Assembly: GCF_042675745.1 (NCBI RefSeq) | Contig: NZ_JBHTJM010000009.1 | Coordinates: forward strand, 248,001-312,000 | Length of the DNA stretch: 64,000 nucleotides | Source: Pseudofulvibacter geojedonensis | GTDB taxonomy: Bacteria; Bacteroidota; Bacteroidia; Flavobacteriales; Flavobacteriaceae | Reading direction: 5' to 3' | In this document: piece by piece, positions 61,066 through 64,000 of the stretch | Layout of the letters: each line of letters begins with the position of its first letter | Numbering within the stretch: the first letter of the stretch is position 1 | Notes under the pieces: model-generated | Seen by the model: the letters and a program-made list of their open reading frames with translations, nothing else | Database searches by the model: none | What the model was told of the DNA's origin: nothing | Made by a program: the position numbers and the translations under genes

Positions 61066-62226
61066 CTACCCTCTAAACAAAAAGAAATCATCTTTCATTT
61101 CTTCTATAGCTTCGCCTTTATTATCGGTTATATAATCAATAGCACTAGTAGTAAACTTATTTCCTTTTTTAGTTAAAGAAACTACATTATTATTTACACT
61201 AATCATATTATTTTTCAAAGCTAAACTCAATACTTCTTCTGCCTTAACTTGTTGCCAATTGATATGCTCTGTTAAATGATTAACATGTCTTTCCTCTTCT
61301 TCTGTATGATTCTTTAAGTGCAATAGAAATGTTAACAACATCACCTCTATTTTTTGTTGTTTTTGCTTATATAAAACTGATAGAATTCCAGTCTTTGGAG
61401 CTACTAAAAATACTAGTAAGAATATTACACCTAATACTGTAGTAATAGAACCTGCTATAGAAGCATCTAAACTATGTGCTAACCAATAACCAGTTATAGC
61501 AGCAAACACACCAAATAGTATTGACAATACTAACATCTTCTTTAAGTCTTTTGTCAGTAAATAAGCAGTTGCTGCTGGCGCTATCATTAAAGCTATAACC
61601 AATATGGCTCCTACAGCATCAAAAGCACCAACTATAGTAATTGAAGACATCGTCATTAATCCGTAATGAATTATTACTGGAGAAAACCCTAACGCTGATG
61701 CCAAACCAACGTCAAAAGTACTCACCTTTAACTCTTTAAAAAAGGCTAGTAATAAACCTAAAGTAACTAATAAAATAGACCCTATTACCCAAAGTGATTT
61801 CGGCCCATAATCTACTCCTCCTATCATTAATCTATCAAATGGTGCAAAAGCCAATTCACCTAACAATACAGCGTCTATATCTAAATGAACATCGTTAGCG
61901 TTTTGAGCAATTAAAATAACTCCCAAACTAAACAAAGCTGGAAACACTAAACCAATAGCAGTATCTTCTTTTACCAAGCCAGTTTTTTGTATAAAAGCTA
62001 CTAACATTACTGTCAGTACTCCTGTTAAAGCTGCTAATAAAATTAAGATGGGAGAAGATATATCATGAGTAATCAAAAAACCTACTACAATTCCAGGTAA
62101 AATTGCATGACTAATAGCATCTGTTATTAAAGCCATTCGTCTTAAAACCAAAAACACTCCTGGTATAGCACATGCTATAGCAACTAAACTAGCAATTAAT
62201 TGTATTTCTAACTGAACACTAGTCAT
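61066..62226 (-). CDS. metal ABC transporter permease with C-terminal winged-helix extension
   Basis: The 386-residue protein has the MntB/ZnuB permease core with about eight TM helices: DAISHAILPGIVVGFLIT near 37-54 and VGAFDAVGAILVIALMIAPAATAYL near 198-222. After TM8 comes a cytosolic part (about 285-386) with NHLTEHINWQQVKAEEVL and a VVSLTKKGNKFT segment that looks like a winged helix. The pair of permeases suggests a heterodimer for Mn, Fe or Zn import. It overlaps the upstream permease by 8 nt. Confidence 0.88.
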   Translation of the reverse strand: MTSVQLEIQLIASLVAIACAIPGVFLVLRRMALITDAISHAILPGIVVGFLITHDISSPILILLAALTGVLTVMLVAFIQKTGLVKEDTAIGLVFPALFSLGVILIAQNANDVHLDIDAVLLGELAFAPFDRLMIGGVDYGPKSLWVIGSILLVTLGLLLAFFKELKVSTFDVGLASALGFSPVIIHYGLMTMSSITIVGAFDAVGAILVIALMIAPAATAYLLTKDLKKMLVLSILFGVFAAITGYWLAHSLDASIAGSITTVLGVIFLLVFLVAPKTGILSVLYKQKQQKIEVMLLTFLLHLKNHTEEEERHVNHLTEHINWQQVKAEEVLSLALKNNMISVNNNVVSLTKKGNKFTTSAIDYITDNKGEAIEEMKDDFFLFRG

Positions 62227-63346
62227 TTTCTAACACGTTTTGGTTATACAAGTTCTTTGCTACATCAAAGCCTTCTGTTGTTAAAGACCAGTTATTACCC
62301 GACACTTTTATTAGATTTTGATTCTCTAATTTTTTTAGTGATTTCTTAGTAAAACCTTGAAAGTTATTAAGGATTTTAATGGTATGAGGGTGAGTAATAT
62401 CTTCGTGGGTTTTAGCTATATCATACATAAAAGATAATGTTTTATGCAGCTTTAAATCGTTTCTGTTATTCCAAAATCTAATCTCTCTAAACAACAAACC
62501 TCTAATAGGAGAAAAAACAAACGATATAAACACAAAAACCGAAGCAACCAAAACTATTAATGGCCCCGTAGACAAATTGGGTTGAGTAGCACTAATTCCT
62601 GTACCTATAACTCCTGAAAAAGCTCCAATAAAAGCAGCCAATACAACCATTACCCATAGTTTATTAGTCCATTGCCTAGCGGCGGCTGCAGGTGCTAAAA
62701 TCATAGCACTCATTAAAACTACTCCAACAGTTTGTAATCCTAAAATAATAGCTATAACAATAAAAGATGTTATTAAAGTGTCTAACAACTTAATATTAAA
62801 CCCTAATGTTTGAATGTAGTCTGCATCAAACAGTAACAATTTAAACTCTTTCCAGAACACTAATAATATAAGTAAGCAAATACTTGTTACCCATACCATA
62901 AACCAAACATCTTTCTCTAACAAAGTAGCTGCTTGACCGAAAAGGTAATCTTCTAAACCTGCCTGATTAGCATTGGGTTGTTTTTGTATGTAAGTTAACA
63001 ACAACATTCCCACACCAAAAAAAACTGATAGTATTAAGCCTAAAGCAGTATCTGACTTTAAGTGTGTTTTAGAAATAATGTTTTTAATCCAAAACGCTCC
63101 TAACAAACCACTAATCAAAGCTCCAATGAGTAAAGCTGAATTATCTTTAGTACCACTAATTAAAAAAGCCAAAGCTATTCCTGGTAACGCTGCATGAGAA
63201 ATAGCATCCCCTAAAAGGCTTTGCTTTCTTAAAACCGCAAAACTACCCATCATACCGCATACAGCACCTAATATTGCCGTACCTATAGTAATTGTTCTTA
63301 AGGTATAATCTGAAAACAGTAATTCTATGTATTCTTGAATACTCAT
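62219..63346 (-). CDS. metal ABC transporter permease with C-terminal winged-helix extension
   Basis: The 375-residue protein has the permease core DAISHAALPGIALAFLIS near 47-64 and LQTVGVVLMSAMILAPAAAARQW near 203-225. Residues 285-375 look like a DNA-binding-type winged helix: MYDIAKTHEDITHPHTIKIL and LKKLENQNLIKVSGNNWSLTTEG. It is 2 nt after the ATPase gene. Metal not determined (Mn, Fe or Zn possible). Confidence 0.88.
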   Translation of the reverse strand: MSIQEYIELLFSDYTLRTITIGTAILGAVCGMMGSFAVLRKQSLLGDAISHAALPGIALAFLISGTKDNSALLIGALISGLLGAFWIKNIISKTHLKSDTALGLILSVFFGVGMLLLTYIQKQPNANQAGLEDYLFGQAATLLEKDVWFMVWVTSICLLILLVFWKEFKLLLFDADYIQTLGFNIKLLDTLITSFIVIAIILGLQTVGVVLMSAMILAPAAAARQWTNKLWVMVVLAAFIGAFSGVIGTGISATQPNLSTGPLIVLVASVFVFISFVFSPIRGLLFREIRFWNNRNDLKLHKTLSFMYDIAKTHEDITHPHTIKILNNFQGFTKKSLKKLENQNLIKVSGNNWSLTTEGFDVAKNLYNQNVLEND

Positions 63347-63348
63347 TC

Positions 63349-64000
63349 CTACCCCTGAATACTAACTTGATAATTAATACCGTATGTTTTAATTAAGTTA
63401 TCGTCGTTAAAAATATCTTTAACAGGGCCCGTGGCTATTTTCTTTACATTTAAAAACGTAACCCAATCAAAATACTCGGGTACTGTTTGTAAATCATGAT
63501 GTACAACAATAACTGTTTTTCCTGCTTTTCTTAAGTTTTTAAGAATTTTAATAATTGCCTTTTCTGTAGTAGCATCTACCCCTTGAAAAGGTTCATCCAT
63601 AAAGTAAATTTCTGCATTTTGGACCAATGCTCTTGCCAAAAAAATACGCTGCTGTTGCCCCCCCGACAACTGACTTATTTGTCTGTTTTTAAATGGTAAC
63701 ATACCTACCATTTCTAAAGCTTCTAAAGCAGCTTTTTTCTCTTTTTTACCCGGTCTTTTAATCCAACCTAACTTACCATAAGTTCCCATTAAAACTACAT
63801 CTAAAGCTGTAGTAGGAAAATCCCAATCTACACTTCCTTTCTGAGGAACATACGCTACTAAAGAACGCTGTTTTTTATACGATTTCCCGTAAATAGATAT
63901 CGTTCCAGCAATCGGTTTTATAATGCCTAAAATAGACTTTATAAGTGTTGATTTTCCTGCACCATTAGGCCCAACTATAGCCATTAAAACTCCTTCTGGT
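63349..64000 (-). CDS. metal ABC transporter ATP-binding protein, N-terminus outside window
   Basis: The 3' part of the gene is present; the frame stays open to the edge. The first visible residues, PEGVLMAIVGPNGAGKST, show that the ATG at 63984 is internal (it is the Met in LMAIVGPNG). Walker A GPNGAGKST, signature LSGGQQQR, Walker B EIYFMDEP and switch HHDL are intact. It energises the two permeases that follow. Confidence 0.93.
   Translation of the reverse strand, partial: PEGVLMAIVGPNGAGKSTLIKSILGIIKPIAGTISIYGKSYKKQRSLVAYVPQKGSVDWDFPTTALDVVLMGTYGKLGWIKRPGKKEKKAALEALEMVGMLPFKNRQISQLSGGQQQRIFLARALVQNAEIYFMDEPFQGVDATTEKAIIKILKNLRKAGKTVIVVHHDLQTVPEYFDWVTFLNVKKIATGPVKDIFNDDNLIKTYGINYQVSIQG

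Overview
The window looks like a chromosomal segment of a marine-type Flavobacteriaceae bacterium (Bacteroidota). The reasons are low GC, many TAnnTTTG -7 promoter elements, several type IX secretion (T9SS) cargo proteins with type A or type B sorting tails, a TonB-dependent receptor of the carboxypeptidase-regulatory type, and gene orders familiar from this family (DUF4270 / GT5-like / panC-panD; ftsX-DUF3098-uppP-truB). The genus cannot be fixed from the sequence alone.

Layout. 1-15.8 kb: cell-envelope and housekeeping genes (DUF4270 lipoprotein, GT5-like protein, panC, panD, a flippase-like membrane protein, an esterase-fold protein, radA, a frameshifted YHS gene, the xth-ompA-tas operon, a very large outer-membrane protein and a T9SS type B protein). 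15.8-25 kb: an accessory block of mostly unrecognised genes (details below). 25-42.5 kb: core genes (leuS, panE, ftsX, uppP, truB, tag, two tRNA-Asn, rseP, a SCO1 protein, aspS, tadA, dxs). 42.5-54.6 kb: a large T9SS propeller protein with a PA domain, dgt, and a possible phosphate-acquisition group (TonB receptor, surface lipoprotein, PiT transporter). 54.6-64 kb: RDD protein, class I ribonucleotide reductase with the ATP-cone on NrdB, DUF3109, a MarC protein, a small FAD protein and a metal ABC transporter cut by the window edge.

Most interesting region. Between 15.7 and 23.9 kb three promoters carry the same inverted repeat, AGGTA-N4-TACCT with one mismatch in each copy. In all three the repeat ends exactly 49 nt before the -7 element, and none has a TTG at the usual -33 distance. 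They drive (i) a membrane protein, a lipoprotein and an 89-aa protein, (ii) a 203-aa protein of unknown family, and (iii) a phage-tail-collar-domain protein followed by a periplasmic-binding-fold protein without a signal peptide. A NarL/LuxR-type response regulator and its histidine kinase lie between them, in an operon with two more proteins. The simplest reading is a local regulon of unknown function, activated by that two-component system.

No rRNA, CRISPR array, insertion sequence, integrase or replication origin was seen. All functional names come from reading motifs and remembered family features. No database search was possible.
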